Shown here in pieces: positions 1 through 7,523 of a stretch of DNA of 21,742 bases. This DNA is from a virus, in the IMG/VR virus record IMGVR_UViG_3300021962_000748, positions 1 through 21,742 of that record; one strand, 5' to 3'. The stretch's first letter is position 1; every line of letters starts with the position of its first letter. The position numbers and the translations under genes were made by a program. A model generated the notes under the pieces. The model did no database searches. It was not told where the DNA came from and worked only from the letters and a program-made list of their open reading frames with translations.

Positions 1-1790
1 AATAATCCAGTGGCATTTAACCCGTTAAAAGTAACCAAATATCTATCATCTGAAGTTGGTGAATAAAGCAAGCTACTGGTTATACCAACGCCAGTCAAAG
101 AAATTAAATCACCCGGATCGACAGTCAAAGGAAAAGTTCCTGTCAATAAGGGAATTGGAGTAAAATTAAAATCGCTTATAGTCGATGTGCCTAAAGCTCC
201 AGAAATAGTTATTGGACCAAATACCGCATCTTCTGCAACAATAATATCCACTGATTGAGCAGAAGCATTTGAAACTGCCGTACAAGCAGCAGAACCACTA
301 AACAAAGCTCCAGTAACATGGTTCATTCCCAATCCACTCAATGTAACTAGCGTTCCTGTTACGCCAGTTGTCAAAGAAGCAGAGTCTATTTGTGGAATTG
401 GAACAAAATTTATAGTTGAAGTACCAGAAGTATTGCGTCTATTAGATTTAACTGTTATAAATCCGCTTTCAGCTAAATTTGGAACTTCGACAGATAATTT
501 TGTTAGAGCAAAATTAGAAGTGGTAAAATTTTTAGATAAAGCTCCACCGCCAAAAGATATTTCATCTATTGAATAAAAGCCTGACCCACTGATAGTTATC
601 AAGCTTCCTATTGCCGCTGGATTTGGATCTAAATTTTCTATTGCTATACCGGGGTCATATGGACTTGCCAGTATTGCGCTTTTTACTTTTCCAACAGAAG
701 TTACGACTTCTGGATATGAGGCTATAGCTCCGTTTGGCGCATAAAATCTCAATCTAGGCGAACCATCACTATCTATATAAGAAAATGCGCTACGAACAAT
801 GTCTTCACCAAATATATTGTCTCTTATTTTTTTGAGTTGACCAGTCGTCAAATTATCTTGTACTCTTTGAACAACTATATCATCTAAAATAATAACTTGA
901 GAACTATCCAAGTTAGCTCCATAAATTTCAAAATAAGTAAATTCATCAGAGCCATTTGTAGTTAAATCTGTTATCGTAGGCTGATCAGAAACCTGCGTAG
1001 AAAAAATGCTAATATTTGATCTAACTATATCATCTATTGCAGTTGATATATTTTTAGAATTCAATACGCCAGTTATTGGCAATGAATAAATAGTGTTGCC
1101 AGCAAAATCTTTTAAATCTAAACTAAGGTTTACTTTTAATCCAGAAGTAGGAAGCGTACCACTAACAATATCTATTTCTGCCTGAAGTTGAGAGCTTCTT
1201 TGCCCAACCAACAAGGAATCTGCCAAAGTTGAATTTAAATTTTTGACAGCAATGATCTCATTATTCAAGGAGTAGTTAAAATTTAAAATATTAACATTTC
1301 CTATTTCATCTTGAGAATTGTTTGTAAATTGAAAATTATAAAAGTTAGGAACTTGAACTTCTTCTGCTGTAGTATCAGTTGGAGTGAAGGTTCCGCTTAG
1401 TTGATCAAAAAATGTTATATCAGCACTTACTTTGATTGGTTGATTTGGCTGACCAGCAATTGAGTAAGAAGACATCTTGCCTTCTTTGAAAAACAGTCCT
1501 CCAAAATTACCAGATATTCTAGAATCATTATCATCAAAATAATCTCTCAGCAAATCCTGACCAGTTAAATAGTAAGTTATTCTAAGAGATCCTTGAACCA
1601 AATCGGTAGCAGAATAATCCGTTGCAAACTGAAAACCATTCAAATAAGAAGGCTGAACGTTTGATTGTAAAGACGCTTCTATTGATTCACACAGAAACGA
1701 TTGAGTAGACAAAATAAAACTCTCTCCACTAACACCAGTGGTTTTATATTTTGCCAAACTTAATGGCGCATTTTTATAAGTGTGAATCAT
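1..1790 (-). CDS. Tail-tube-like structural protein with tandem TIG/Ig-like repeats (partial, 3' end outside window)
   Basis: Open for 596 codons from the ATG at 1790 with no stop before the window edge, so the C-terminus is missing. Residues about 36-135 match the N-terminal part of the next gene upstream: both have a SL..SN.QP segment, then YY, FGG, SYS, and a closing F.Q.SG. Residues about 165-260 look like a second, weaker beta-rich copy. From about residue 267 onward there are about four repeats of 75-110 residues with the TIG/IPT look (I..l.p..G, then a GxG/GxN turn such as SGSGF and SGLGM). It starts 3 nt after the previous stop, so it is probably co-transcribed. Ig-like domains decorate tail tube and other virion proteins in many phages. 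I infer a tail tube or tail surface protein; a baseplate or fibre protein is possible. The repeats are well supported, the virion position is not. Confidence 0.72.
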   Translation of the reverse strand, partial: MIHTYKNAPLSLAKYKTTGVSGESFILSTQSFLCESIEASLQSNVQPSYLNGFQFATDYSATDLVQGSLRITYYLTGQDLLRDYFDDNDSRISGNFGGLFFKEGKMSSYSIAGQPNQPIKVSADITFFDQLSGTFTPTDTTAEEVQVPNFYNFQFTNNSQDEIGNVNILNFNYSLNNEIIAVKNLNSTLADSLLVGQRSSQLQAEIDIVSGTLPTSGLKVNLSLDLKDFAGNTIYSLPITGVLNSKNISTAIDDIVRSNISIFSTQVSDQPTITDLTTNGSDEFTYFEIYGANLDSSQVIILDDIVVQRVQDNLTTGQLKKIRDNIFGEDIVRSAFSYIDSDGSPRLRFYAPNGAIASYPEVVTSVGKVKSAILASPYDPGIAIENLDPNPAAIGSLITISGSGFYSIDEISFGGGALSKNFTTSNFALTKLSVEVPNLAESGFITVKSNRRNTSGTSTINFVPIPQIDSASLTTGVTGTLVTLSGLGMNHVTGALFSGSAACTAVSNASAQSVDIIVAEDAVFGPITISGALGTSTISDFNFTPIPLLTGTFPLTVDPGDLISLTGVGITSSLLYSPTSDDRYLVTFNGLNATGL

Positions 1791-1793
1791 TTT

Positions 1794-2627
1794 TTAAAAG
1801 TACTTGTTGAATGTAGTTTCAGTAGTAGCTATTTGTCCCACCCCATAACTTACTTGAGTTGTGTTTATTTTTGCTCCAGATACATTTATATTTACGCTAT
1901 TCGAAGTATCTCCATCGCAATAAAATTTCAATCCAAAAATTTGTATGCCAGTCGATCCGTTTATATCAAACAAAACATTTGAAACATCAGTTCCAGAAAA
2001 TGTTGGGTCATACAAGCCAGTTCTCGTTACAGACATAGTTTCTGAGCCACCCATCAGTTTTACAACTAATGGCTCGGTTGATCCCATTCTATAAACTGGA
2101 GTATAAGTCGCAGCAAAATTATAAGAAAAACTAAAATCTCCCGGCGAACTATAATTTTGATCTGTGGTCAAATAAGCTACAAAACCTTGAGCTATACCAG
2201 ATCCATTTGATTGATTGTAGTTTATGCTTCCAGCTTTTTCTGTAGGTTGTCCGCTTGTTTGATTGAATCCTACATAAGAAACAGAAGCTTGTATTGGACT
2301 ATTTGGAGCGGCTTGTAAAGAGTAGCTTTGTAAATAAAACAAACCACTTACACCGCCAAAATTTAGCGTAAGTGGTTCGATTTCTTGACTAGTAGAAGAA
2401 AAGTTTTTTAAGTAATCTACAATTCCGTAATTTGGCTCGTTGTCTACTTCTATATAGTAAGAAGCGTTGGCGGCATTTTGAACTGGTCCTGCTGGACCTT
2501 GGCTTATGATTCCTCTTCGTCCGACAGATCTAAAAGGCTGTATATTACTAGTAATACTTAAACTCGCGCTTTGAGCTAGTATACCAGTACCATTTACAGT
2601 TACATCTGTTTGATCGAAAAATAGCAT
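1794..2627 (-). CDS. Tail-tube-like structural protein (paralog of the two other tube-like proteins here)
   Basis: 277 residues, beta-rich, with no signal peptide or membrane segment. Residues 17-55 (ASLSITSNIQP, then VGRRG, then SYYI) and 88-125 (NFGG, FYLQSYSLQAAPNSPI, GFNQTSG) align with the N-terminal domain of the downstream partial protein. They also align with the N-terminal part of the 412-residue protein after the portal (LGKRG, YLESYTLQGA, ISFNTSG). The C-terminal half has the same order of elements, suggesting an internal duplication. Its site in the virion block and this two-copy beta fold suggest a tail tube or related virion protein; I recognise no specific family. The start follows two AAGG stretches and lies downstream of an inverted repeat in the leader. 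Confidence 0.7.
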   Translation of the reverse strand: MLFFDQTDVTVNGTGILAQSASLSITSNIQPFRSVGRRGIISQGPAGPVQNAANASYYIEVDNEPNYGIVDYLKNFSSTSQEIEPLTLNFGGVSGLFYLQSYSLQAAPNSPIQASVSYVGFNQTSGQPTEKAGSINYNQSNGSGIAQGFVAYLTTDQNYSSPGDFSFSYNFAATYTPVYRMGSTEPLVVKLMGGSETMSVTRTGLYDPTFSGTDVSNVLFDINGSTGIQIFGLKFYCDGDTSNSVNINVSGAKINTTQVSYGVGQIATTETTFNKYF

Positions 2628-2637
2628 TACCTTAACC

Positions 2638-2675
2638 TTAGTTGAGCCTTATGCAAAAATGCAAACCTCAACTAA
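2638..2675 (-). promoter_or_regulatory. Inverted repeat in the leader of the tube-like gene
   Basis: Perfect 9-bp arms TTAGTTGAG (2638-2646) and CTCAACTAA (2667-2675) enclose a second small hairpin, TGCA-TTTT-TGCA read on the minus strand. The structure lies between the stop at 2689 and the start at 2627. No T-run follows it on the minus strand, so it is not a canonical terminator. It could be an mRNA-stabilising or processing hairpin, or an operator. A GTGTAA element sits just upstream at 2678-2683. Confidence 0.5.
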
Positions 2676-2688
2676 AATTACACTATAT

Positions 2689-3051
2689 TTATCGACCTTC
2701 TGCTAAAGTTTTTAGAACATCTGGAGGAAACTCTTTGTTCTCTCCTTTTTTCTTCATCGGAGCATTGAGTCCAGCAACGTAAAGACGAAAGTCTTTCATA
2801 AGACGCTCTCTCAATCTTTTTGTATCATCAATTGGCACAAGACCTCTTTTCTTTGCTTCTCTTTGAAGATCTGTCTTGTTCATTTCCGATAGTCTTTCCG
2901 CATATACATCTTCATCAAAAGTATTATACTTCATATAACCATCGTTGCCCCAAATTTGCTCTAGCGTGGTTGGCTCAAACTTCTGCTTTTCCTCCATGCC
3001 ATGAGTCTGCATGAAGTCTTCTAGGATTTGTTTAGATTTTTTACTAGCCAT
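2689..3051 (-). CDS. Small SAP-like domain protein
   Basis: 120 residues, charged, no membrane segment. Residues about 52-90 (LSEMNKTDLQREAKKRGL, then a basic segment ending LRERLMKDF) have the spacing of a SAP motif, a helix-turn-helix-like nucleic-acid-binding module seen in some phage proteins. It is the first gene after the terminator closing the capsid operon, and a TATAAT hexamer ends 7 nt before its ATG, so it probably begins a new transcript. No ribosome-binding site is visible. Its place between capsid and tail genes fits a minor virion or head-completion protein, but that is inference. The SAP reading rests on the motif by eye. Confidence 0.65.
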   Translation of the reverse strand: MASKKSKQILEDFMQTHGMEEKQKFEPTTLEQIWGNDGYMKYNTFDEDVYAERLSEMNKTDLQREAKKRGLVPIDDTKRLRERLMKDFRLYVAGLNAPMKKKGENKEFPPDVLKTLAEGR

Positions 3052-3058
3052 ATATTAA

Positions 3059-3064
3059 ATTATA
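3059..3064 (-). promoter_or_regulatory. TATAAT hexamer 7 nt before the 120-residue gene
   Basis: A perfect TATAAT (minus strand) lies between the capsid terminator and the ATG at 3051, with 7 nt between. No convincing -35 hexamer is seen at 16-18 nt. If it is a -10 element, transcription would begin at or next to the start codon. Confidence 0.5.
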
Positions 3065-3083
3065 TAAAAAATTGTAAATATAT

Positions 3084-3114
3084 AAAAAAAAAGAGGAGGA
3101 CCGAAGTCCTCCTC
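3084..3114 (-). terminator. Intrinsic terminator with UUCG tetraloop after the major capsid gene
   Basis: On the minus strand a perfect 9-bp GC-rich stem GAGGAGGAC / GTCCTCCTC closes a TTCG loop and is followed at once by nine T. It starts 23 nt past the capsid stop codon. This is a textbook rho-independent terminator with an exceptionally stable loop. Confidence 0.95.
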
Positions 3115-3137
3115 CTGAGAATAGTTTGACTGATGGA

Positions 3138-4238
3138 TTAGTTTGCTTCCAAAGTCAAAGCAACCGCAGCGCGGGTATCAACGCACACGCGACCCTCTTC
3201 AAGATGGCCGTAGAAGCCGAGCTTCTCGCTTCTTGCGCTGAACTGGTCGTCAGCAAGAGCAGTGAACGTGCTGTTGTCCTGAGTTGCGATAGCGCGGATG
3301 AAAGCTCCCTTGCTCGCATCAATACCAACAAGAACGTCGTCTGTTGTGCCACTGTATCCGCTCAAACCTGCTTGTGTAGCAAGGGTAGAGAACAAGTTGC
3401 TGTATTTCTTGTTGACGCCAAGCTCCATAATCTCAGTGATGTTGACACCAAAGAGGCTTCCAGCACCAGCAGCGCGATAAATTTCGTCGCGAACTGTGTT
3501 TGGAAGATCAGTGTTTGTCTTTGCACTGGCTCCACCTGTTACTCCTCCAACTGCATTGTAAGAAAATGCGCGGATGTCTTCCATAACCTCTGGAGAGATG
3601 AACAAGTCAGTGATTCCCTTGCTGAATGAATCAGCAGGAGTACCATTGGCGAATGACTCGTTAACGCGTCTCATGCGAGTCATCATCTGGTTCAAGTGAT
3701 CAAGCTGGAAGTCGGTTGTCGATGTCTTTTGAATAGTGTGAGACGATCCGCCAGTGCTACCATTGGCAACAGCCTTGAGGATAACCGCCCAAGCGTTGCG
3801 CTCTTGTTTGACAAGAACCTCTTGAGCCATTCTCTCAACCGCCTTGGCGAGAACATCAAGACGACCTCTGCGAGCATACTTCTTGAGGAAGCTAACAGCG
3901 GAGTCGAGACGATAAGGAGCAATCTTCAACTCTTGACCAGCAAAAACGTCCTGAGAGGTTGGTAGACCTCCAGCAACATTCTGACTGATAACAGAGAAGT
4001 AGTTGTCGCTCTCATTGTAGTAAAGGTCCAACGGAAAGCTGGGATTATCATCTGCGTCATATGGCGCATCTGTATAAACAGCACCGGCGGTTGCAGCCTG
4101 ATTGATAACCTGCGCAACAACTGGTCCGAGGAACGCTGCAAAAGCCTCTTGAGCTTCTCTGGCTTCAACAGCATTGCTGCTGCCCATAGCTTTTACAAGA
4201 GCTTCTTGTTCGGGAGTATTTTTTAAAGTAATTTTCAT
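3138..4238 (-). CDS. Major capsid protein (HK97-fold type)
   Basis: 366 residues, in the usual place: directly after the protease/scaffold and decoration-like genes and followed by a strong terminator. It has the make-up of an HK97-fold capsid protein. The N-terminal region to about residue 60 is helical and Ala/Gln-rich. A long spine-helix-like segment follows near residues 118-157 (RLDVLAKAVERMAQEVLVKQERNAWAVI region). A DLFISPEVMEDIR segment and a C-terminal beta-rich segment ending in GFYGHLEEGRVCVDTRAAVALTLE complete it. AATAGGA before the ATG provides ribosome binding. Base composition is visibly richer in G+C than in neighbouring genes, as expected for codon-optimised, highly expressed virion genes. 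The family call rests on context plus sequence style rather than a diagnostic motif. Confidence 0.85.
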   Translation of the reverse strand: MKITLKNTPEQEALVKAMGSSNAVEAREAQEAFAAFLGPVVAQVINQAATAGAVYTDAPYDADDNPSFPLDLYYNESDNYFSVISQNVAGGLPTSQDVFAGQELKIAPYRLDSAVSFLKKYARRGRLDVLAKAVERMAQEVLVKQERNAWAVILKAVANGSTGGSSHTIQKTSTTDFQLDHLNQMMTRMRRVNESFANGTPADSFSKGITDLFISPEVMEDIRAFSYNAVGGVTGGASAKTNTDLPNTVRDEIYRAAGAGSLFGVNITEIMELGVNKKYSNLFSTLATQAGLSGYSGTTDDVLVGIDASKGAFIRAIATQDNSTFTALADDQFSARSEKLGFYGHLEEGRVCVDTRAAVALTLEAN

Positions 4239-4277
4239 TTCTATTTTTCCTATTTTATTGATTGTTTACGATTAAGA

Positions 4278-4844
4278 CTATTGTGTAGGATCGCAATCGA
4301 TTCTGATCAACACGTAGTTATTGCTGTCCTTGGCACCAAGGGCAACGCCGACTTTCTTCTTGCCAGTGCTAGCAGTTGTTAGTTCGCCGTTAGCAGCACC
4401 GTAAAGAACGCTTGCCGCATCAACTGATTCGGCTGCGAGAGTGGCTCCACTGTAAAGGAATACTCCTCTTGTGGCAACTGGAACAGCCTGACCAGAAATC
4501 GCAGCTTGCATTTCAGCAGCTTTGCGAGGATTAAAAACGAGCTTCTCTCCATTTTCGTCAGTCTCTTTCAAATCGTAAAGAGTCATTCCAATTGGCGCAT
4601 CTCCAGAGCCAGCGATATTCAATGCGGCTTGAACGATGTAGCGGTTAGAAACGGCGCGGGTTGCATAGCTGGTAGAACCAACTGCGTTCTGGGTGTCACC
4701 GAAAATTTCATCGGTGCTTTCCCATCCCTGACCGCTTGTTAATTTCACGAATGTTCCCTTGTTAACGTTACTCTGATCTTTGAGAGTAAACAAGTTGATT
4801 ACGTCGTGTTCATCGTAATCTCTGAATGGTTTTAGTTGTGGCAT
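4278..4844 (-). CDS. Probable capsid decoration / head-stabilising protein
   Basis: 188 residues, rich in Ala, Gly, Ser and Thr, predicted mostly beta, with no membrane segment or coiled coil. It sits between the protease/scaffold and the major capsid protein, the slot usually taken by decoration proteins such as lambda gpD. The C-terminus (KVGVALGAKDSNNYVLIRID) has the short alternating-strand pattern seen in head-stabilisation proteins. AGGA lies upstream of the ATG within an AT-rich spacer. It shares the higher G+C of the capsid gene, again pointing to high expression. The assignment is mainly positional. Confidence 0.68.
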   Translation of the reverse strand: MPQLKPFRDYDEHDVINLFTLKDQSNVNKGTFVKLTSGQGWESTDEIFGDTQNAVGSTSYATRAVSNRYIVQAALNIAGSGDAPIGMTLYDLKETDENGEKLVFNPRKAAEMQAAISGQAVPVATRGVFLYSGATLAAESVDAASVLYGAANGELTTASTGKKKVGVALGAKDSNNYVLIRIDCDPTQ

Positions 4845-4885
4845 AATTTTATCCTATTTATTATTTTAGTTTATCTTTTTGTTTT

Positions 4886-5530
4886 TTAGTATTTGATACT
4901 GAAACCGTCTAAATTAAATGCATTTTTGTATTTCTCAGCCATAGAAACAGCTTGAGGTGTTGTAGTATTGGCGACCGCCTCTCCTTCAACTTCAGCTTCT
5001 TCTGTAGCTTCTTCGATGACTTCTTCAGCCTTTCCCTGAACAGGCTCTTCAGCCTTGACCTCTGGAGCAGCAACTGGAGCGCGAACGCCAGCAACAACCT
5101 CATTGGTCTTCAACTTCGAAGACATCAAAATTTTAATATCTTTTGCAAATGCTTCGAATCCTTCTTCATCAAGATCTTTGATCTGTGAAGCAAGAACTTC
5201 TCTGTCTGCATCAGAAAGGTTAATTTGTTCGTCAAGAGAAGCCATTCTTGAGCTAAATGTTTCAAGAGCTTGTCTTTCGGCTTCTGCGGCTTTCATTTCT
5301 TCAAGCTGGCTCTTGACTTCTTCGAAACTCTTCTTGAGGGCTTCGTGTTCTTCGGCCAATAGAGCAGCTTTTTCTTCTGCCGCTTTGATGGCTTCGTCGT
5401 ACTTTGTTTTCTCTTCGTGGAAACTCTCAGATGCCTTCTTCAATTCGCTTTCGACAAATTCGCTAACGACGGAAGCAGACATCTCCTTGAGATTTTCATC
5501 TGTGATATCTTGAATGCTATTAAGTTTCAT
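4886..5530 (-). CDS. Nested scaffold protein from an internal start (candidate)
   Basis: Met269 of the protease/scaffold gene (ATG at 5530) lies exactly at the border between the Lys/Asn-rich linker and the coiled-coil region. It is preceded by GTGTAAAGGA, which holds a Shine-Dalgarno-like AAAGGA 10 nt before the ATG. Starting here gives a 214-residue scaffold without the protease domain. The arrangement is known from lambda, where Nu3 is translated inside gene C. I see the start signal and the domain border; separate expression is inference. Confidence 0.55.
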   Translation of the reverse strand: MKLNSIQDITDENLKEMSASVVSEFVESELKKASESFHEEKTKYDEAIKAAEEKAALLAEEHEALKKSFEEVKSQLEEMKAAEAERQALETFSSRMASLDEQINLSDADREVLASQIKDLDEEGFEAFAKDIKILMSSKLKTNEVVAGVRAPVAAPEVKAEEPVQGKAEEVIEEATEEAEVEGEAVANTTTPQAVSMAEKYKNAFNLDGFSIKY

Positions 5531-6334
5531 GACGTTATTATCCTTTACACTGTTTTCTTTCGATTCTGAAATATTTTTTTCTATTTTTTTATTTTTTTCT
5601 GTATTAGTCAAAACGCCTTTGACATCTGCGGCAGGATTTTCCGTCAAACCGATTCCAAGAGGAATGATATTTCCTACCACTTGACGATATACGTTTTTGC
5701 CATTCATTTTTCCGCTTCCACCCAAAGCTTTTAGGTTTAACGCAAATTCTTGAACTTTTTCTGGTTCTACAATTTTTTCGGCATAAGCGATATTCTTTTC
5801 TCCTTGTCCAAGAAGAATAAGATTGTATTGATTGAATCCCAATTCCCAGCTTGCTGAAATTTTTTCGTAGTTTGAGCTTGTTGGATCGCTAGCGTCCTCA
5901 ATCAAATCTGCAAGTTCAGAATTAACGACCCTCCAAACTACTCCACCCAAGGTGATATTGAAAGGACCGTCAAGTTTCTCTACTTGCTCTTGGCTGAGTG
6001 GCTCATCAGAGCCAAACGCACTGAATCCAGCTTTTAAAATCACTCCCACGACTCTTTCGCGGTTATGCTCCAAATTAATCTGCTTGTTGACAAAAGATTG
6101 GCAAAGCTCAATAGCCGCCTTTGTATCAATTACGTCTCCGTTCTTATTGACTCTGTTTGCAACACAAGCATTAAATGCAATAGGAAGCAAATCGACATTT
6201 TTCTCAGTATCAATCTGAGGAAGAAAATTTTCCAGTTGAATCAAGCTTGCAAGAGCCAAGTATTCATCTTTTTCTGCTGAAACCAATGGTTTTACAACAG
6301 AACTAAAATTGGTTGTAAATTGAAAATCTTTCAT
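4886..6334 (-). CDS. Prohead protease fused to scaffold protein
   Basis: 482 residues with two parts. Residues 1 to about 230 resemble prohead maturation serine proteases. A His-containing segment NLEHNRERVVGVI (His90) matches the H..p..iG.i box of this group, and KISASWELGF (Ser160/Ser162) sits where the nucleophile box is expected. A Lys/Asn/Glu-rich linker (about 245-268) follows. Residues 270-482 form a long acidic, Ala/Glu/Lys-rich coiled coil with a low-complexity acidic tail, typical of an internal scaffold. The gene starts 2 nt after the preceding stop. An in-frame ATG at 5530, preceded by AAAGGA, could give the scaffold alone. The scaffold would guide capsid assembly and then be degraded by the protease. 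Catalytic residues are assigned by motif position only. Confidence 0.85.
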   Translation of the reverse strand: MKDFQFTTNFSSVVKPLVSAEKDEYLALASLIQLENFLPQIDTEKNVDLLPIAFNACVANRVNKNGDVIDTKAAIELCQSFVNKQINLEHNRERVVGVILKAGFSAFGSDEPLSQEQVEKLDGPFNITLGGVVWRVVNSELADLIEDASDPTSSNYEKISASWELGFNQYNLILLGQGEKNIAYAEKIVEPEKVQEFALNLKALGGSGKMNGKNVYRQVVGNIIPLGIGLTENPAADVKGVLTNTEKNKKIEKNISESKENSVKDNNVMKLNSIQDITDENLKEMSASVVSEFVESELKKASESFHEEKTKYDEAIKAAEEKAALLAEEHEALKKSFEEVKSQLEEMKAAEAERQALETFSSRMASLDEQINLSDADREVLASQIKDLDEEGFEAFAKDIKILMSSKLKTNEVVAGVRAPVAAPEVKAEEPVQGKAEEVIEEATEEAEVEGEAVANTTTPQAVSMAEKYKNAFNLDGFSIKY

Positions 6335-6336
6335 AG

Positions 6337-6981
6337 TTAAATATCTATTCTATAACCATATGAAGAATGTCCTTCATCTTCGTTTAAAAATAAGTCGGTA
6401 TCTGCATCAAACTCGTCAATGTTGATACCGTATTGATCAACATCTAATTCTGCTTGGACAAAATCCTCTTCTTCTGGTAGCCAAGCTTCTGTAAAATCTA
6501 AGTCTTCTGATGCTCTGGCAATATCTCCATCAGCCTTTCTATAAGCGTCTTTTACTTTGCCTCCAGCCATCATGCGCAAAAACATATTTACTCTTGCCAT
6601 CGCCCACTGACCTCTTGTTTTACCCGGACGATGAGTCTGGCTAAATGCTCCAGCCCCACGACGATAGACTTTTTTTAATTGACTTAGAGAAACTTTTTTA
6701 CTATATTTAGAATTATGCTCTTCAACCTTTGTTTTTAGAGCCTCAATTATCTTATTCGAATACTGTATCGAATCAGCTTGAGAAGAAATTAGTTTTCTAT
6801 CGTCTTTCTTTTTTAAGTCTTTCTCTGCAATTTCTTCGGCATCTGGCTTTGTACCAGCAGAACCCGGAGGGTTCTTTGGAGAACCTTTCACTTTTTCTTC
6901 CGGCTTCGACGGAGTTTGCGCAGAAGATTTTGGTCCCCTTCTTTTTGCCGACTTAATTTGTGATGAAAAATCAATTTCCAT
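6337..6981 (-). CDS. Conserved phage head-module protein of unknown function
   Basis: 214 residues from the ATG at 6981; a GTG at 7002 would add seven. I prefer 6981 because a perfect TATAAT ends 6 nt before it and the GTG start has no supporting signal. The N-terminus is a basic, Pro/Lys/Ser-rich, probably disordered stretch. The centre holds a compact basic motif (VSLSQLKKVYRRGAGAF, then HRPGKTRGQWAMARVNMFLRM) resembling a segment I recall from other phage structural-module proteins, though I cannot name a family. The C-terminus is very acidic. It lies directly upstream of the protease/scaffold, so a role in head assembly is likely but unproven. Confidence 0.75.
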   Translation of the reverse strand: MEIDFSSQIKSAKRRGPKSSAQTPSKPEEKVKGSPKNPPGSAGTKPDAEEIAEKDLKKKDDRKLISSQADSIQYSNKIIEALKTKVEEHNSKYSKKVSLSQLKKVYRRGAGAFSQTHRPGKTRGQWAMARVNMFLRMMAGGKVKDAYRKADGDIARASEDLDFTEAWLPEEEDFVQAELDVDQYGINIDEFDADTDLFLNEDEGHSSYGYRIDI

Positions 6982-6987
6982 TAGTCT

Positions 6988-6993
6988 ATTATA
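6988..6993 (-). promoter_or_regulatory. TATAAT hexamer 6 nt before the head-module operon
   Basis: Perfect TATAAT on the minus strand with 6 nt to the ATG at 6981. A GTGTAT element lies just upstream (6997-7002). It may yield a leaderless transcript, or act alongside the late-type element at 7037. Confidence 0.5.
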
Positions 6994-7036
6994 TAGATAC
7001 ACTTTTAATATTTAAAAAAATATATAAAAATATTAT

Positions 7037-7044
7037 TATTTATA
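7037..7044 (-). promoter_or_regulatory. T4-late-type promoter element TATAAATA before the head module
   Basis: TATAAATA on the minus strand, identical to the T4 late promoter -10 consensus, lies in the 86-bp (or 107-bp) gap before the head module. It is followed by T-rich sequence. A start site about 7 nt downstream would leave a leader of roughly 50 nt. A sigma-like protein encoded at 16945-17625 could be the matching factor. It lies in an AT-rich spacer, so a chance match is possible. Confidence 0.45.
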
Positions 7045-7088
7045 CTAATTCGTAATAAACGATAGCCTCTTCAAATAAAGAATACACT

Positions 7089-7523
7089 TTATCTTAATAA
7101 TTTATTGAGCCATTTGCTCCTAGCAATCCAAATTACAGACATAAGGTGTAAAATTAAAAAGAAAATCATTATCCACATAAAATTTTCTTCTTTTTTTTCT
7201 TGTTTTTCTAAATTTTGAGGATGAGAAGAAAGGTTTATAAACCCATTTTTGCTTGCCTCATAAACTTCTTTTTCATCTAAAGCTTTTTTTGCGGCTTCTT
7301 CTGCTAAAAGTCTATCTTTTTCAAAATCAGTGGCTGGTAAGTCTTCCACTTTAATTTCTGCTTGTTTTGGTAATACGCCACCATTTGAAATCTTATAAAC
7401 CCCATCGTCGCTTCTTTTTAATACTTGGGCTTTTACAGGTTTGGCGTGTCCCGGATTTTTGGCTATAGTACTACATCCCACCAAAAAGAAAGACAGAATG
7501 AAGTATATTTTAAAAATTCTCAT
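7089..7523 (-). CDS. Lipoprotein with C-terminal membrane anchor (unimolecular-spanin-like)
   Basis: 144 residues. The N-terminus is a short lipoprotein signal with lipobox LVGC (Cys17). A hydrophilic, Lys/Glu-rich middle of about 97 residues follows, then a transmembrane segment at about 115-134 and a short basic tail. An outer-membrane lipid anchor plus an inner-membrane C-terminal segment in one chain is the layout of u-spanins such as phage T1 gp11, which fuse the two membranes at lysis. It overlaps the upstream membrane gene by 4 nt (ATGA) and ends the small membrane-protein cassette. A second protein of the same layout is encoded at 8482-8784. Function is inferred from topology; sorting signals were not tested. 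Confidence 0.7.
   Translation of the reverse strand: MRIFKIYFILSFFLVGCSTIAKNPGHAKPVKAQVLKRSDDGVYKISNGGVLPKQAEIKVEDLPATDFEKDRLLAEEAAKKALDEKEVYEASKNGFINLSSHPQNLEKQEKKEENFMWIMIFFLILHLMSVIWIARSKWLNKLLR

Noticed and set aside
1782-1982. Plus-strand open frame of 66 codons at the junction of the two tube-like genes
   Set aside because: Tyr/Ser/Ile-rich mirror of minus-strand structural genes, without a start signal or a plausible product.
3126-3629. Plus-strand open frame of 167 codons opposite the capsid gene
   Set aside because: Lies antisense to the major capsid protein, has odd Ser/Cys-rich composition and no start signal. It arises from the G+C-rich codon pattern of the capsid gene.
5055-5513. 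Plus-strand open frame of 152 codons opposite the scaffold
   Set aside because: Ser/Ala/Phe-rich mirror of the Glu/Lys/Ala coiled coil on the other strand; no independent evidence of coding.
7066-7090. Short stem ATAAAG/CTTTAT at the end of the 144-residue lipoprotein gene as a terminator
   Set aside because: Only six AT-rich base pairs and no adequate T-run; too weak to call.
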